The translations under genes were made by a program, and so were the position numbers. From Phenylobacterium sp. (lineage in GTDB: Bacteria; Pseudomonadota; Alphaproteobacteria; Caulobacterales; Caulobacteraceae): a stretch of 64,000 bases of DNA. Shown piece by piece: positions 53,739 to 63,418 of the stretch. The stretch is from NCBI RefSeq assembly GCF_020253645.1, contig NZ_JADCBG010000028.1, positions 25,280 through 89,279 of the forward strand, read 5' to 3'. How positions within the stretch are numbered: position 1 is the first letter of the stretch; every line of letters starts with the position of its first letter. The notes under the pieces were generated by a model, which saw only the letters and a list, made by a program, of their open reading frames with translations, was not told the origin of the DNA and did no database searches.

Positions 53739-54421
53739 GGCGCCAGGCGATAGCCGCCGCCTTCGGTCAGGATCAGGCGCCCGCCCCCGGGGTCGCTCTC
53801 GATCTTCTGCCGGAGACGGTAGACGTGGGTCTCGAGCGTATGGGTCGTGACCCCGGCGTTGTAGCCCCAGACCTCGGCCAGCAGCTCGTCCCGCAGCACC
53901 GGCTTGTCCCCCGCCCGGTAGAGGTATTTCAGGATGTTGGTTTCCTTCTCGGTCAGGCGCACCTTGCGGCCGGAGCTGTCCACCAGGACCTTGGCCGACG
54001 GCCGGAATTCGTAGGGCCCCAGGCGGAAGACCGCGCCCTCGGAGTGCTCATGGCTGCGCAGCTGCGCCCGGATCCGGGCCTGGAGCACAGCCAGGCGGAA
54101 GGGCTTGGTCACATAGTCGTTGGCCCCGGCGTCCAGCCCCCCGACCATGTCGGCTTCCGCATCGGCGGCCGTGAGCATGATGACGGGGCAAACCACCTGT
54201 CGCGCCCTCAGCTCCCGGCAGACCTCCCGCCCGTTGGTGTCCGGGAGGTCGACGTCCAGGAGGATCAGGTCGGGCCGGGACTCCAGGGCGGCCTGCACCC
54301 CGGCGGCGCCGTCGGCGGCCTGGACGACGGTGAACTCGCCGCCTGCGCCCAGGAGATCCGCGAGCTCGACGCGCAGCTCGTCGTTGTCATCAATGATCAG
54401 GAGGGTCTTGGGTTGAGCCAT
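53735..54421 (-). CDS. cenR: OmpR-family response regulator (CenR-like)
   Basis: A 228-residue regulator with a receiver domain (LLIIDDNDELRVELADLL, phospho-acceptor Asp in LILLDVDLPDTNGREV, Lys in NDYVTKPFRLAVL) and a winged-helix output domain (RLTEKETNILKYLYRAGDKP, then TTHTLETHVYRLRQKIE and GGGYRLAP). The linker VFRLGPYEFRPSAKVLVD and the position near parAB fit CenR, the essential Caulobacter envelope regulator, as I recall it. ATG 54421 is used; ATG 54433, four codons earlier, is possible. No kinase gene is adjacent. Confidence 0.85.
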   Translation of the reverse strand: MAQPKTLLIIDDNDELRVELADLLGAGGEFTVVQAADGAAGVQAALESRPDLILLDVDLPDTNGREVCRELRARQVVCPVIMLTAADAEADMVGGLDAGANDYVTKPFRLAVLQARIRAQLRSHEHSEGAVFRLGPYEFRPSAKVLVDSSGRKVRLTEKETNILKYLYRAGDKPVLRDELLAEVWGYNAGVTTHTLETHVYRLRQKIESDPGGGRLILTEGGGYRLAP

Positions 54422-54490
54422 GGCCCGGAACATGCACCGTGAGTGTGGTCTCCGCCAAGCCTTCAGATCAGGGCGGACCCAGGAGGAACA

Positions 54491-55006
54491 ATGATCTTCA
54501 CGGCGAGGTCGGACGGGGTTCTGGACATTGACGGCCGCCTGGCGCCCTGCGTTCTCGGACGATCCGGCGTCCTCCCGGCGGAGGACAAGCACGAGGGGGA
54601 CGGCGCCTCGCCCCTCGGGATCTGGCCGATCCGGCGGGTTCTTTACCGGCCGGACCGGGAACCTGCGCCGCAGACGCACCTTCCCCTGGCCGCCCTGAGG
54701 CCCGCGGACGGGTGGTGCGACGCCCCGGGGGATCCCGCCTACAATCGACCGGTCACCCTGCCCTATCCCGCCAGCGCAGAGCCGATGTGGCGGGAGGATC
54801 ACGTCTACGACCTTGTCGTTGTCCTCGGTCACAATGACGATCCGCCGGTCAGCCCCATGGGATCGGCGATCTTCCTGCACCTGCTCCACCCCGAGGGAAC
54901 GCCGACCGCCGGCTGCGTGGCCGTCGGGCGGAGCGACATGCTGGACTTCCTGGCGAAGGCGCGTCCCGGCGACGCCCTGGCCATCCTGGAGGCGGTGCGC
55001 GGCTGA
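54491..55006 (+). CDS. L,D-transpeptidase (YkuD) family protein
   Basis: A 171-residue protein with the YkuD catalytic pattern: HLLHPEGTPTAGCVAVGRSDM, where the Cys is the nucleophile and His lies upstream in IFLHLLH. Residues 1-60 hold ASPLGIWPIRRVLYRP, which resembles the entry strand. There is no signal peptide, unlike classical enzymes that make 3-3 peptidoglycan bonds, so it may act in the cytoplasm or on another substrate. AGGAGG directly precedes the ATG. It is divergent from the regulator gene, which may control it. Confidence 0.88.
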   Translation: MIFTARSDGVLDIDGRLAPCVLGRSGVLPAEDKHEGDGASPLGIWPIRRVLYRPDREPAPQTHLPLAALRPADGWCDAPGDPAYNRPVTLPYPASAEPMWREDHVYDLVVVLGHNDDPPVSPMGSAIFLHLLHPEGTPTAGCVAVGRSDMLDFLAKARPGDALAILEAVRG

Positions 55007-55058
55007 GCGCCGTCCCCGGCCATCTCGCGGGCGCCCGGACGCCCGGGACAGCGGACCC

Positions 55059-55721
55059 CTAGACGGCGCCGGATCGCACGCCGAACAGGGCCGAGCCCAC
55101 CCGGACGCTGGTGGCGCCGAAGCCGATCGCAGTCTCGAAGTCGCCGCTCATGCCCATCGAGAGCTGGTCCAGTCCGTTTCGCGCCGCGATCCTGGCGAGG
55201 AGGGCGAAGTGGGGCCCCGGGGGCTCATGGGCCGGCGGAATGCACATCAGACCCTCGACCGGCAGGCCGAGTTCACCGCGCACCCGATCCAGAAAGGCGT
55301 CGGCCTGAAGCGGCGCCACCCCGGCCTTCTGCGGCTCCTCACCGGTATTGACCTGGACGTAGAGGCGGGCGAGGCGGCCGGTGCGATCCGCCGCCGCGAT
55401 CAGGGCGTGGGCCAGCTTTTCGCGGTCGAGGGTCTCGATCACGTCAAAGAGCACGAGGGCCTCCTGCGCCTTGTTCGTCTGCAGGGGCCCGATGAGCCGG
55501 AGTTCAAGCCCCTCCCGGCGCCCCGCCCAGCGTTGCGCGGCCTCCTGGACGCGATTCTCTCCGAAGACCTTCTGCCCGGCGGCGAGGACCGGGGCGATGG
55601 CCTCCCAGGGCTGCTCCTTGGACACCGCCGTCAGCACGACCTCGGAGGCGCTGCGGCCTGCGGCCTGCGCGGCGGCCGCGATTCGGGCTAGGATGGCGTC
55701 GAGTGCGGGAGATGCGGACAT
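55059..55721 (-). CDS. YggS family PLP homeostasis protein
   Basis: A 220-residue PLP-binding protein (PROSC/YggS). The PLP lysine lies in VLTAVSKEQPWEAI (about residue 37), followed by FGENRVQEAAQRW, LIGPLQTNKAQEAL, YVQVNTGEEPQKAGV and the C-terminal SMGMSGDFETAIGFGATSVRVGSALFG. It buffers free PLP and has no known catalysis. ATG 55721 opens the conserved region; the longer frame upstream is antisense to the ThiE-like gene. Confidence 0.94.
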   Translation of the reverse strand: MSASPALDAILARIAAAAQAAGRSASEVVLTAVSKEQPWEAIAPVLAAGQKVFGENRVQEAAQRWAGRREGLELRLIGPLQTNKAQEALVLFDVIETLDREKLAHALIAAADRTGRLARLYVQVNTGEEPQKAGVAPLQADAFLDRVRGELGLPVEGLMCIPPAHEPPGPHFALLARIAARNGLDQLSMGMSGDFETAIGFGATSVRVGSALFGVRSGAV

Positions 55722-56319
55722 TTCGGGATTCTGGACCGTCAGGCGGACAGCGGCCTTCCTAGGCCGTCGGCGGCGGCGGGGAAAGTCCCCGCCGCCCCTG
55801 CTGGTCTTCACCGATCCGGACCGGACCCCGGACCCGGCGGCCCTGGCCCGGCGGTTGCCCCGGGGGACGGGCCTTGTCTATCGGGGCTTCGGGGCGCCTG
55901 ACGCCGCCTGCGTCGCCGCGGAACTGTCCGCGATCGCGCGCCGCCGGGGGCTCGTCCTGCTGATCGGGGCGGACCGGGGACTGGCGATGCGATGCAAGGC
56001 CCAGGGGCTTCACCTTCCGGAACGGATGGCCGGTCAGGCGCCGCGCCTGCGCCGGCCGGGCTGGATCCTCACCGCCGCCGCGCACTCGGCCGCCGCCGCG
56101 CGCCGGCCCGGGATCGACGCCTTCGTCGTTTCGGCGGTGTTTCCCTCGGCGTCCCGCTCGGCGGGGCCTCCCCTGGGCGTCCTCCGGTTTGCGCAGCTTG
56201 CGCGACGAGCCCGGGCTCCGGTCTACGCCCTGGGCGGCGTCAACGATGTCACGGCGGGGCGACTTCGGCTCACACCGGCGGCAGGACTCGCCGGCGTCGA
56301 CCTGCACGCCGGGGTCTGA
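55693..56319 (+). CDS. Thiamine-phosphate synthase-like (ThiE/TenI) protein
   Basis: A protein of up to 208 residues with the ThiE/TenI barrel: LLVFTDPDRTPDPAALARRL, LVLLIGADRGLAMRCKAQG, LHLPERMAGQ, FVVSAVFPSASRSAGPPLG and VYALGGVN. ThiE normally joins the pyrimidine and thiazole parts of thiamine, but the phosphate-binding residues are partly changed, so TenI-like or orphan function is possible. The only in-frame ATG (55693) lies inside the start of the divergent yggS gene, giving a 29-base overlap. A non-ATG start near 55795 would be an alternative. Confidence 0.75.
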   Translation: MASSAGDADISGFWTVRRTAAFLGRRRRRGKSPPPLLVFTDPDRTPDPAALARRLPRGTGLVYRGFGAPDAACVAAELSAIARRRGLVLLIGADRGLAMRCKAQGLHLPERMAGQAPRLRRPGWILTAAAHSAAAARRPGIDAFVVSAVFPSASRSAGPPLGVLRFAQLARRARAPVYALGGVNDVTAGRLRLTPAAGLAGVDLHAGV

Positions 56320-56334
56320 GGTGTTGGGCCTCGA

Positions 56335-56724
56335 TCAGAACTTGAAGGCGGTCTCGAGGCGGACGCGGGGGACCTGCTGCTTGGGAGCGATCTTCCGCCA
56401 GGCCTCGGGCTGACCGGCCTGGTCTCCCATGGACACGGCGCCGCCAATGCTCAGGCTTGGAGAGACGCGGAAATAGGCGCCCGCCTTGACGTCGGACCAG
56501 TCGGGCTCGCGGGTTTGGGGAGACTCCACATTGAGCGTCATGCCCCAGCGGCCCTTGCGGGCGTCCCAGGTCAAGGAGGTGCCGCCGGCGGGCGTCGCCG
56601 CCTGATCGACACGGACCGTGAAGTCAGACCGGGTGCGAGCCGGGTCCGCCGACGCGACCGAGCTGGCGCCCAGCACGAGAAGCGCGCCGGCGACCGCTAG
56701 CGCGGAGCCCTTGTAAGGCCGCAT
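56335..56724 (-). CDS. ntrZ: NtrZ-like periplasmic regulatory protein
   Basis: A 129-residue exported protein (signal GSALAVAGALLVLGASSVASA) with the pattern SLTWDARKGRWGMTLNVES, DWSDVKAGAYFRVSPSLSIG and RVRLETAFKF. In Caulobacter the periplasmic NtrZ modulates the NtrY sensor kinase, which links nitrogen and envelope signals. Identity is inferred from size, sequence pattern and place between thiE-like and leuS genes near parAB. No NtrY is in the window. ATG 56724 starts the signal peptide. Confidence 0.75.
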   Translation of the reverse strand: MRPYKGSALAVAGALLVLGASSVASADPARTRSDFTVRVDQAATPAGGTSLTWDARKGRWGMTLNVESPQTREPDWSDVKAGAYFRVSPSLSIGGAVSMGDQAGQPEAWRKIAPKQQVPRVRLETAFKF

Positions 56725-57006
56725 TTTCACGTCCCGAAACGACACCCGAACACTCACCTTCACAATGACCCTGACTGTTTGCCAGCCAAAAGCGCCCGAA
56801 AAAGGGCCTGAGCGATCTAGGGGCAGGCGACGCGGCGGGTCAACCTGCGGCCGGGGCGAAAGGGGGGTTTAGGGTCTCTCGTGTGGCGGCGGGGCCACGC
56901 GATTCCTGTTTGGCGCCCGTCCGGGCGTTGATATAGAGGGCGCGGCGCGGGGTGGCGCCGGCCCGCGTCCTTTGGCCCGGGCCCTGAAGTCTTTGGAGCG
57001 GTGCGG

Positions 57007-57504
57007 ATGCCGTCGGAAACCGGAGTCCTGAAGAAGAGCCTCTTGGCGGGCCTGGCGATTCTCGCCATCGGTTCCCTCGGGGCCTGCGCGTCCCGGAGCG
57101 GGCCCGAGACCGTCCAGGGCGGTCCGCCAGGGGGCTTTCCCCTCCTGGGCGGCGCACGGCCGGAGGCCGCCAGACCCCTCATCTCCGTGAACGGCTATCT
57201 CTGGAGGGCGGCTCTGGACACCCTGTCCTTCATGCCGCTCGCCTCCGCCGATCCCTATGGCGGGGTCATCATCACCGACTGGTATGTGAACCCGGAAAAG
57301 CCGGACGAGAGGTTCAAGGCGACGGTCTACATCCTCGACAGCCGGCTGCGGGCCGACGGCCTGAACGTGGCCCTGTTCCGCCAGACCCGGGACGCCTCCG
57401 GAAGCTGGACCGACGCCCAGGTCAACACCCAGACCGAGATCGACCTGGAGAATGCGATCCTCACCCGGGCGCGCCAGGTCCGACTTTCCGACGTTCCCGG
57501 CTGA
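57007..57504 (+). CDS. DUF3576 lipoprotein
   Basis: A 165-residue lipoprotein (lipobox in AILAIGSLGACASRSG). The mature part has SVNGYLWRAALDTLSFMPLA, SADPYGGVIITDWYVNPEKP, RFKATVYILDSRLRADGLNV and TEIDLENAILTRARQVR, typical of DUF3576, a family confined largely to Alphaproteobacteria and often upstream of leuS. Function unknown, probably envelope. ATG 57007 has GGAG at good spacing; GTG 57001 is too close to that site. Confidence 0.88.
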   Translation: MPSETGVLKKSLLAGLAILAIGSLGACASRSGPETVQGGPPGGFPLLGGARPEAARPLISVNGYLWRAALDTLSFMPLASADPYGGVIITDWYVNPEKPDERFKATVYILDSRLRADGLNVALFRQTRDASGSWTDAQVNTQTEIDLENAILTRARQVRLSDVPG

Positions 57505-57609
57505 CGCCCGGCGCGCGACCGACCCTCCAGGACCCGCTCACCGGCCCTGACGGACCGGACCGCGCCCCGGGGCCGGTCCGCGCCCTCCCCCGTGACCTGA
57601 TCCGACGGT

Positions 57610-60198
57610 ATGACCGCCATGACCCGATACAACCCGAAAGACACCGAACCGAAATGGCGCCGCGCCTGGGAGGCGGCGGACGCCTTCCGCGCGGGACCTC
57701 CCGACCCTTCCCGGCCGAAGTACTATGTGCTGGAGATGTTCCCCTATCCCTCGGGGCGCCTGCACATGGGCCATGTGCGCAACTACGCCCTGGGCGATGT
57801 GATCGCCCGCTACAAGCGCGCCCGGGGCTTCAATGTCCTGCACCCCATGGGCTGGGACGCCTTCGGACTGCCGGCGGAAAACGCGGCTATGGAGCGGGGC
57901 GTCGATCCCAAGGCCTGGACCTACGACAACATCGCCCGGATGCGCAGCGAGCTCAAAGAGCTGGGCCTGTCCATCGACTGGTCCCGGGAGTTCGCCACCT
58001 GCGACGTGGAATACTACGGCCGGCAGCAGGCCTGGTTCCTGGACCTGTTCGAGAAGGGCCTGGTCTACCGCAAGGAGGGCCGGGTCAACTGGGATCCGGT
58101 GGACCAGACCGTCCTGGCCAACGAGCAGGTCATTGACGGCCGGGGCTGGCGATCCGGCGCGGTCGTCGAGAAGCGGCGGTTGAGCCAGTGGTTCCTGCGG
58201 ATCACCGACTATGCCGACGCCCTGACGGACGACCTCAAGGGCCTGGAGCGCTGGCCCGAGAAGGTCCGGACCATGCAGGAGAACTGGATCGGCCGCTCCC
58301 GGGGGGCCCGCTTCGCCTTCCACTTCACTGATTCTGCGCGACCGGACGGGTTGGAGGTCTACACGACCCGACCCGACACCCTGTTCGGAGCCGCCTTCGT
58401 GGGCGTGGCCGCCGACCATCCCCTGGCGGCGGACGTCGCGGCGCGCAACCCGGCCGCCGCGGCCTTCGTCGACGCCTGCCGGCGCGGCGCGGTCTCCGAG
58501 GCCGAGATCGAAACGGCGGAGAAGCTGGGCTTCGATACGGGCCTGAGGGTCCGGCATCCCTTCGATCCGGGCCTGGAGCTTCCAGTCTGGATCGCCAACT
58601 TCATCCTGATGGACTACGGGACGGGCGCCATCTTCGGCTGCCCGGCTCATGACCAGCGCGACCTGGACTTCGCCCGCAAGTATGGCCTGCCGGTCCGACC
58701 GGTCGTCCTGCCGCCCGGGGCGGACCCGGCGACCTTCGCGGTGGGCGAGGAGGCCTGGACCGGCCCCGGCGCCCTCTTCAACTCCGGCTTCCTGGACGGC
58801 CTGGACATCGAGTCCGCCAAGGCCGCGGCCATCGCCCGGCTGGAGGCGGACAGCGCCGGGGAAGGCGCCACGGTCTTTCGCCTGAGGGACTGGGGAGTCT
58901 CGCGCCAGAGGGCCTGGGGCTGTCCCATCCCGGTGGTGCACTGCCCCAGCTGCGGGGTCGTTCCGGTCGCCAGGGAGTCCCTGCCGGTGGCTCATCCGGC
59001 GGATATTGTCTTCGGAAAGGCGGGCAACGCCCTGGACCGGCACCCGACCTGGAAGCACGTGGCCTGCCCGTCCTGCGGCGGCGCGGCCCAGAGGGAGACC
59101 GACACCCTCGACACCTTCGTGGACTCCTCCTGGTACTTCGCCCGGTTCACGAACGTAGAAGCTGCTGAGCCGATCCAGAAGGCGGCGGCCGATTACTGGC
59201 TTCCCGTGGACCAGTACATCGGCGGGATCGAGCACGCGGTCCTGCACCTGCTCTACGCCCGGTTCGTGACCAAGGCCCTGGCCGACACGGGCTACCTGTC
59301 GGTCCGCGAGCCCTTTGACGGCCTGTTCACGCAAGGGATGGTGACCCACGAGACCTATCGCCGGCAGGGCGGGGAGTGGGTGGAGCCCGGGGAGGTGGCC
59401 ATCGAGACCGAGGGCCGCACCCGGCGGGCGCGGCTCCTGTCCACCGGGGAGCCCGTGGTCATCGGCGACGCCGAGAAGATGTCGAAGTCCAAGAGGAATA
59501 CGGTTTCTCCCGGCGAGATCTTCGAGGTCTACGGGGTCGACGCCGCGCGGCTGTTCGTCTTGTCCGACTCGCCCCCGGAACGGGACGCCCAATGGTCCAA
59601 CGCCGGGGTCGAAGGCGCCTGGCGGTTCGTCAACCGGGTCTGGGGCGAATTCGAGAGCCAGCCGGCCGGCCCGCACGCGGCCGATCCGACCCACCCCGGG
59701 GCAGAGGCGCTGCGCCGGGCGACCCATCGCCTGACCCGGGCCGTGACCGAGGCCATCGAGACCTTCCGGTTCAATTCCGGCATCGCCCGCCTCTACGAGT
59801 TCCTGAACCTCCTGCGCGAACACAAGGCGGAAGGCGCCTCTGAGGCCCTCCTGGCCGAGCGCGCCGAGGCCCTGTCAGTCTTCGCCCGGCTGATCGCCCC
59901 CTTCACACCCCACCTGGCCGAGGAGTGCTGGGCCCGGATCGGCGGCGAGGGCATGGTGGTCTTCACCCCCTGGCCGGCCTTCGACGAGGCCCTCACCCGG
60001 GAGGCCGAGGTGACCCTTCCGGTGCAGGTCAACGGCAAGCGGCGCTGGGAAATCCGCGCTCCGGCCGGCGCCGAGCCCGCCGACGTCGAAAAGATGGTGC
60101 TTGACGATCCGCAGACGGCCCGGCGTCTTGAGGGCCTGACCATCCGCAAGGTGATCGTGGTGAAGGATCGCATCGTCAACATCGTGGTCGCAGGATGA
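57610..60198 (+). CDS. leuS: Leucyl-tRNA synthetase
   Basis: An 862-residue class I synthetase. The HIGH motif is in [20 protein letters not shown] in [12 protein letters not shown]-like sequence (here [11 protein letters not shown]), and the editing domain holds [14 protein letters not shown] and the [13 protein letters not shown] hydrolytic site. The C-terminal region is complete ([12 protein letters not shown] to [14 protein letters not shown]). ATG 57610 and 57619 are both in frame and plausible. The stop overlaps lptE, and holA follows, so the three genes form one unit. Confidence 0.97.
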   Translation: MTAMTRYNPKDTEPKWRRAWEAADAFRAGPPDPSRPKYYVLEMFPYPSGRLHMGHVRNYALGDVIARYKRARGFNVLHPMGWDAFGLPAENAAMERGVDPKAWTYDNIARMRSELKELGLSIDWSREFATCDVEYYGRQQAWFLDLFEKGLVYRKEGRVNWDPVDQTVLANEQVIDGRGWRSGAVVEKRRLSQWFLRITDYADALTDDLKGLERWPEKVRTMQENWIGRSRGARFAFHFTDSARPDGLEVYTTRPDTLFGAAFVGVAADHPLAADVAARNPAAAAFVDACRRGAVSEAEIETAEKLGFDTGLRVRHPFDPGLELPVWIANFILMDYGTGAIFGCPAHDQRDLDFARKYGLPVRPVVLPPGADPATFAVGEEAWTGPGALFNSGFLDGLDIESAKAAAIARLEADSAGEGATVFRLRDWGVSRQRAWGCPIPVVHCPSCGVVPVARESLPVAHPADIVFGKAGNALDRHPTWKHVACPSCGGAAQRETDTLDTFVDSSWYFARFTNVEAAEPIQKAAADYWLPVDQYIGGIEHAVLHLLYARFVTKALADTGYLSVREPFDGLFTQGMVTHETYRRQGGEWVEPGEVAIETEGRTRRARLLSTGEPVVIGDAEKMSKSKRNTVSPGEIFEVYGVDAARLFVLSDSPPERDAQWSNAGVEGAWRFVNRVWGEFESQPAGPHAADPTHPGAEALRRATHRLTRAVTEAIETFRFNSGIARLYEFLNLLREHKAEGASEALLAERAEALSVFARLIAPFTPHLAEECWARIGGEGMVVFTPWPAFDEALTREAEVTLPVQVNGKRRWEIRAPAGAEPADVEKMVLDDPQTARRLEGLTIRKVIVVKDRIVNIVVAG

Positions 60199-60695
60199 GG
60201 CGCCGCAGAGTCTTCCTGCGGGGCCTGGTCCTGGTCGCCGGCCTGGCCCTGACCGGGTGCGGCTTCACCCCCCTCTACGCGACCCCGGATCTGGGGGCCG
60301 GCCTGGCGGCGGTGGAGGTGATGACCCCGGAAGGCCGGGCCGGGGCGCTGCTCCGGGAACAGCTGGACGACGCCCTGGGTCGCAGGGCCTCGGTGGCGCC
60401 CGCCTATCGGCTCGAGCTGGCCCTGTCCGAACTCCGCTATCCCCGGGGGGTCCGGGTGGATAACGTCGCGACCCGTTATGAATATGTCCTGACCGCCGCC
60501 TATACGCTCAGCGTCCCGGGGGCTGGCGAGCCCCTCAAGACCGGGCGGGTGCGCGTCGAGCTCTCCTACGACTCGGCGGATCAGCCCTACGCCTCCGTCA
60601 TCGCCCAGCAGGACGCCCAGGCCCGGGCGGCCCAGGAGGCCGCACGGCGGATCCACCTCGAGCTCGCCGCCTTCCTGGCGGGTCAGGGATCCTGA
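60195..60695 (+). CDS. lptE: LPS assembly lipoprotein LptE
   Basis: A 166-residue outer-membrane lipoprotein. The lipobox is [12 protein letters not shown], and the FTPLY after the Cys is typical of LptE. The mature part has [20 protein letters not shown] and [20 protein letters not shown]. It plugs the LptD barrel that inserts LPS. It overlaps the leuS stop (ATGA), the common leuS-lptE-holA order. Confidence 0.92.
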   Translation: MRRRRVFLRGLVLVAGLALTGCGFTPLYATPDLGAGLAAVEVMTPEGRAGALLREQLDDALGRRASVAPAYRLELALSELRYPRGVRVDNVATRYEYVLTAAYTLSVPGAGEPLKTGRVRVELSYDSADQPYASVIAQQDAQARAAQEAARRIHLELAAFLAGQGS

Positions 60696-60700
60696 CCGGG

Positions 60701-61753
60701 GTGATCCTCAGCCGCAGGCCCGACCTCGAGAAGTTCCTGGCCCGGCCGGATCCGCGGGTCAGGGCCGCCGTCATCTATGGGCGGGACCTGGGTGTGGTCC
60801 GGGAGCGGGCCGCCCAGCTGGCCCGCGGGGTGACCGAGGATCCGGAAGATCCCTTCAATGTGGCCCTGCTCACCGAGGGCGATCTTGCCGGGGACGACGC
60901 CCGGCTGGAAGGTGAACTGGCGGCTCAGTCCCTGATGGGCGGCCGCAGGCTGGTCCGCCTCCGGCTCTCCGGGGAACGGGCGGCGAGCGAAAAGCTCGCG
61001 GTGGAGGCGCTGGGCCGGCTCCTGGGCGGGGAACTCAATCCCGAGGCCTTCCTTCTGGTCGAGGCCGGGGCGCTTGGGAGGGACTCCGCGCTTCGCAGGG
61101 CCGCCGAGAAGGCGGAGGCCTGCGTGGTCATCCCCTGCTACGAGGATGAGGCGGGGGACGTCGCGCGCATGACCCGGGAGGCCCTGGCGAACGACGGGGT
61201 CAGCCTGAACGCGGAAGCCCTCGCCCTCTTCGTGTCACGTCTGCCCCACGAGCGGGGCGTCGCCAGACGGGAGATCGAGCGCCTGGCCCTCTTTCTGGGC
61301 CCGGGCTCCGGGGCGGTCGCCGGACCGAAGGAGCTGGAGCCGTTCCTTGGCGTCGAGCCGGAGGCCTCCCTCGCGAACGCCGCCTCCGACGCCTTCGGAG
61401 GTCGCCTCGCGGAGGCCCAGGCGGGCCTGAGGCGCGCCGCCCAGGAAGGGGTGTCCGGCGTCGGGGCGGTGCGGGCCCTGGGGCAGCACCTGGGCAGGCT
61501 TCGCCGCGTCCTGACCCTGGCGGGGAATGGAGCGGGCCTCCAGGAGGCCGCCAAGGCCTCCGGCGTCTTCTGGAAGGATGAGCGGGAGTTCCTGAGGCAG
61601 GCGAGGGCCTGGAGCCTGGAGGCTCTGGAGTCCGTTTCCGGCGACATCCTGGCGGCGGACCGGGCCTGCAAGACGGCCCGCGCGCCGGATGACCTCATCG
61701 CCGAACGGCTGGCCCTGCAGGTCGCCGCCCGCGCACGGCGCCTCGGGCTCTAA
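60701..61753 (+). CDS. holA: DNA polymerase III subunit delta
   Basis: A 350-residue clamp-loader subunit that opens the beta clamp. It shows AAVIYGRDLGVVRERAAQLA, LMGGRRLVRLRLSGE, FLLVEAGALGRDSALRRAAE and the C-terminal helical collar QHLGRLRRVLTLAGNG. It starts at GTG 60701, five bases after the lptE stop. Length and context (leuS-lptE-holA) are normal. Confidence 0.94.
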   Translation: MILSRRPDLEKFLARPDPRVRAAVIYGRDLGVVRERAAQLARGVTEDPEDPFNVALLTEGDLAGDDARLEGELAAQSLMGGRRLVRLRLSGERAASEKLAVEALGRLLGGELNPEAFLLVEAGALGRDSALRRAAEKAEACVVIPCYEDEAGDVARMTREALANDGVSLNAEALALFVSRLPHERGVARREIERLALFLGPGSGAVAGPKELEPFLGVEPEASLANAASDAFGGRLAEAQAGLRRAAQEGVSGVGAVRALGQHLGRLRRVLTLAGNGAGLQEAAKASGVFWKDEREFLRQARAWSLEALESVSGDILAADRACKTARAPDDLIAERLALQVAARARRLGL

Positions 61754-61773
61754 GAAACCTCCGTCTACGGAGG
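61751..61773 (-). terminator. Short hairpin terminator after the methyltransferase gene
   Basis: CCTCCG/CGGAGG with a four-base loop lies between the convergent holA and methyltransferase genes. On the minus strand it is followed by TTTCTTA, so it should act mainly for the methyltransferase. The stem is only six pairs. Confidence 0.5.
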
Positions 61774-61774
61774 A

Positions 61775-62503
61775 TTACCCGGAGACGATCAGCCGGTAGC
61801 CGGCTTCATAGGTTTCCAGCCCTCTCAGGCCGCCATAGCGTCTGTCCCATTCACCGCTTTCCAGATCGGCGCGAAGACGCTCCAGTCCCGCCCCGGTATC
61901 GGCGAGGGCGCGAAACGACGAACTGCCTGAGCGGATGCGGGCGTCCAGGTAGGCCTCTGGTCGCCGCCAGTAGGTGTAGAGGAACCCGTCCGTGCAGTCG
62001 TGGGGAATGGCGAGGGGGGTGATGCGGACCGGACCGAGAGCCGCTTCGTAGACGTCCAGGGCGGGCATCCGGGCCTCGTCCAGGGCGGCCAGACCCGGAA
62101 TGTAGTCGGTCAGCCAGGGCCGGGCCGCGGGATCGAAGGTCAGGATGACGATCCGGCCCCGGACCACCCGCCTCAGTTCCCGCAGGCCGGCGATGGGATC
62201 GGGCCAGTGGTGGACCGTCAGCACGGCGAGCCCTGCCTCGAAGGCGCCATCGGCAAAGGGAAGAGCCTGGGCGACAGCCCGGACGGCGGGCGCCGCCCTT
62301 GCGGTCCGCTGGCGGATCATCTCGACTGAGGGCTCCACCGCGACGACCCATCGATCCGCAGGCTCATAATTGCCCGTTCCCGCCCCCACGTTCAGGAGGG
62401 GGGCGGGCGGACCCAGGGCGGCGACCAGCTTCGCGGCGATCCGGGGGTCGGCCCGCCGAAGTCCGGCATAGCCGTCGCCGATACGGTCATAGAGGGCAGG
62501 CAT
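61775..62503 (-). CDS. Class I SAM-dependent methyltransferase
   Basis: A 242-residue methyltransferase. The SAM loop is PLLNVGAGTGNYEPADRWVVAVEPS (motif I with acidic end), motif II is near LPFADGAFEAGLAVLTVHHW and motif III in LRELRRVVRGRIVILTFDP. This is the UbiE/COQ5-like small-molecule pattern; the substrate is unknown. It lies between holA and parB. Confidence 0.9.
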   Translation of the reverse strand: MPALYDRIGDGYAGLRRADPRIAAKLVAALGPPAPLLNVGAGTGNYEPADRWVVAVEPSVEMIRQRTARAAPAVRAVAQALPFADGAFEAGLAVLTVHHWPDPIAGLRELRRVVRGRIVILTFDPAARPWLTDYIPGLAALDEARMPALDVYEAALGPVRITPLAIPHDCTDGFLYTYWRRPEAYLDARIRSGSSSFRALADTGAGLERLRADLESGEWDRRYGGLRGLETYEAGYRLIVSG

Positions 62504-62535
62504 GGGGGGGGCGAACCAGTCGATATGGCCAAGAC

Positions 62536-63408
62536 CTACCGGCGCGAGAGCCGGCGGCAGATCTCGTCGAGCTGTTCCAGCGCGGCGTAGTGGATCCGGA
62601 CCTCGCCCTGGCCACCTCGGTCGGCGATCTCGACCCTCAGGCCGAGCGCGGCGGAAAGGTCGGACTCCAGGGCCTGGGTGTCGGCGTCCTTCCGGGCCGC
62701 CCGGGTCGAGGACCGCGGCGAAGAGCCGGTCTCTGCGTCAGACTGCAGGCGCTTGACCAAGGCCTCGGTCTCGCGGACGGACAGACCACGCTGCACGACC
62801 AGCTGGGCGGCGGCGAGGGGGTCTGGCGCCCCGAGCAGGGCCCGGGCGTGGCCGGCGCTCAACTCCGATTCCGACACCATGCCCTGGACCTCCGGGGGCA
62901 GGGAGAGGAGGCGGATGGCGTTGGCCACATGCGGCCGGCTCTTGCCCATGGCCTGGGCGACCTCGGCCTGGGTGCGGCCATATCGCTCCACCAGGCTGTG
63001 GTAGCCGTAAGCCTCTTCCATCGGCGTCAGGGACTCCCGCTGGACGTTCTCGGCGATGGCCGCCTCGAGCTGCTCGACGTCGGTCATCTGCCGGATGAGG
63101 GCCGGGATGGCGTGCAACCCCGCCCGCTGGGCGGCCTGCCATCGCCGCTCCCCGGCGATCAGCTCGAAATGGTCCGCGTTGAAGGGATGAGCCCGGACCA
63201 GGATCGGCTGAAGGACGCCGTTCGCCCGGATGGACTCGGTCAGGGCCTCCATCTCCTCCGGGGTGAAGCGGGCGCGCGGCTGGGCCTCGAAGCGATGGAT
63301 ATGGTGGATCGGAATCTCGGTCACGCTGCCCGGCGGAGGCGGCGGGGGGGGCGCCGCCTCTCCCAGGAGGGCGGAAAGGCCCCGGCCCAGTCCTCGCTTC
63401 TCAGCCAT
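62536..63408 (-). CDS. parB: Chromosome-partitioning protein ParB
   Basis: A 290-residue CTP-dependent DNA clamp that loads at parS. The N-terminus (EKRGLGRGLSALLG) is typical, the ParB/Srx domain has VLQPILVRAH and LIAGERRWQAAQRAG (CTP-binding GERRW), and the HTH includes RYGRTQAEVAQAMGKSRPHV. The C-terminus is a dimer domain. It lies directly after parA with ten bases between. Together they segregate the origin region. Confidence 0.97.
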   Translation of the reverse strand: MAEKRGLGRGLSALLGEAAPPPPPPPGSVTEIPIHHIHRFEAQPRARFTPEEMEALTESIRANGVLQPILVRAHPFNADHFELIAGERRWQAAQRAGLHAIPALIRQMTDVEQLEAAIAENVQRESLTPMEEAYGYHSLVERYGRTQAEVAQAMGKSRPHVANAIRLLSLPPEVQGMVSESELSAGHARALLGAPDPLAAAQLVVQRGLSVRETEALVKRLQSDAETGSSPRSSTRAARKDADTQALESDLSAALGLRVEIADRGGQGEVRIHYAALEQLDEICRRLSRR

Positions 63409-63418
63409 CGGGGCCTCC

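Noticed and set aside
57538-59823. 761-codon minus-strand frame opposite leuS
   Set aside because: It has no domain sequence and the composition of an antisense shadow. leuS itself is beyond doubt.
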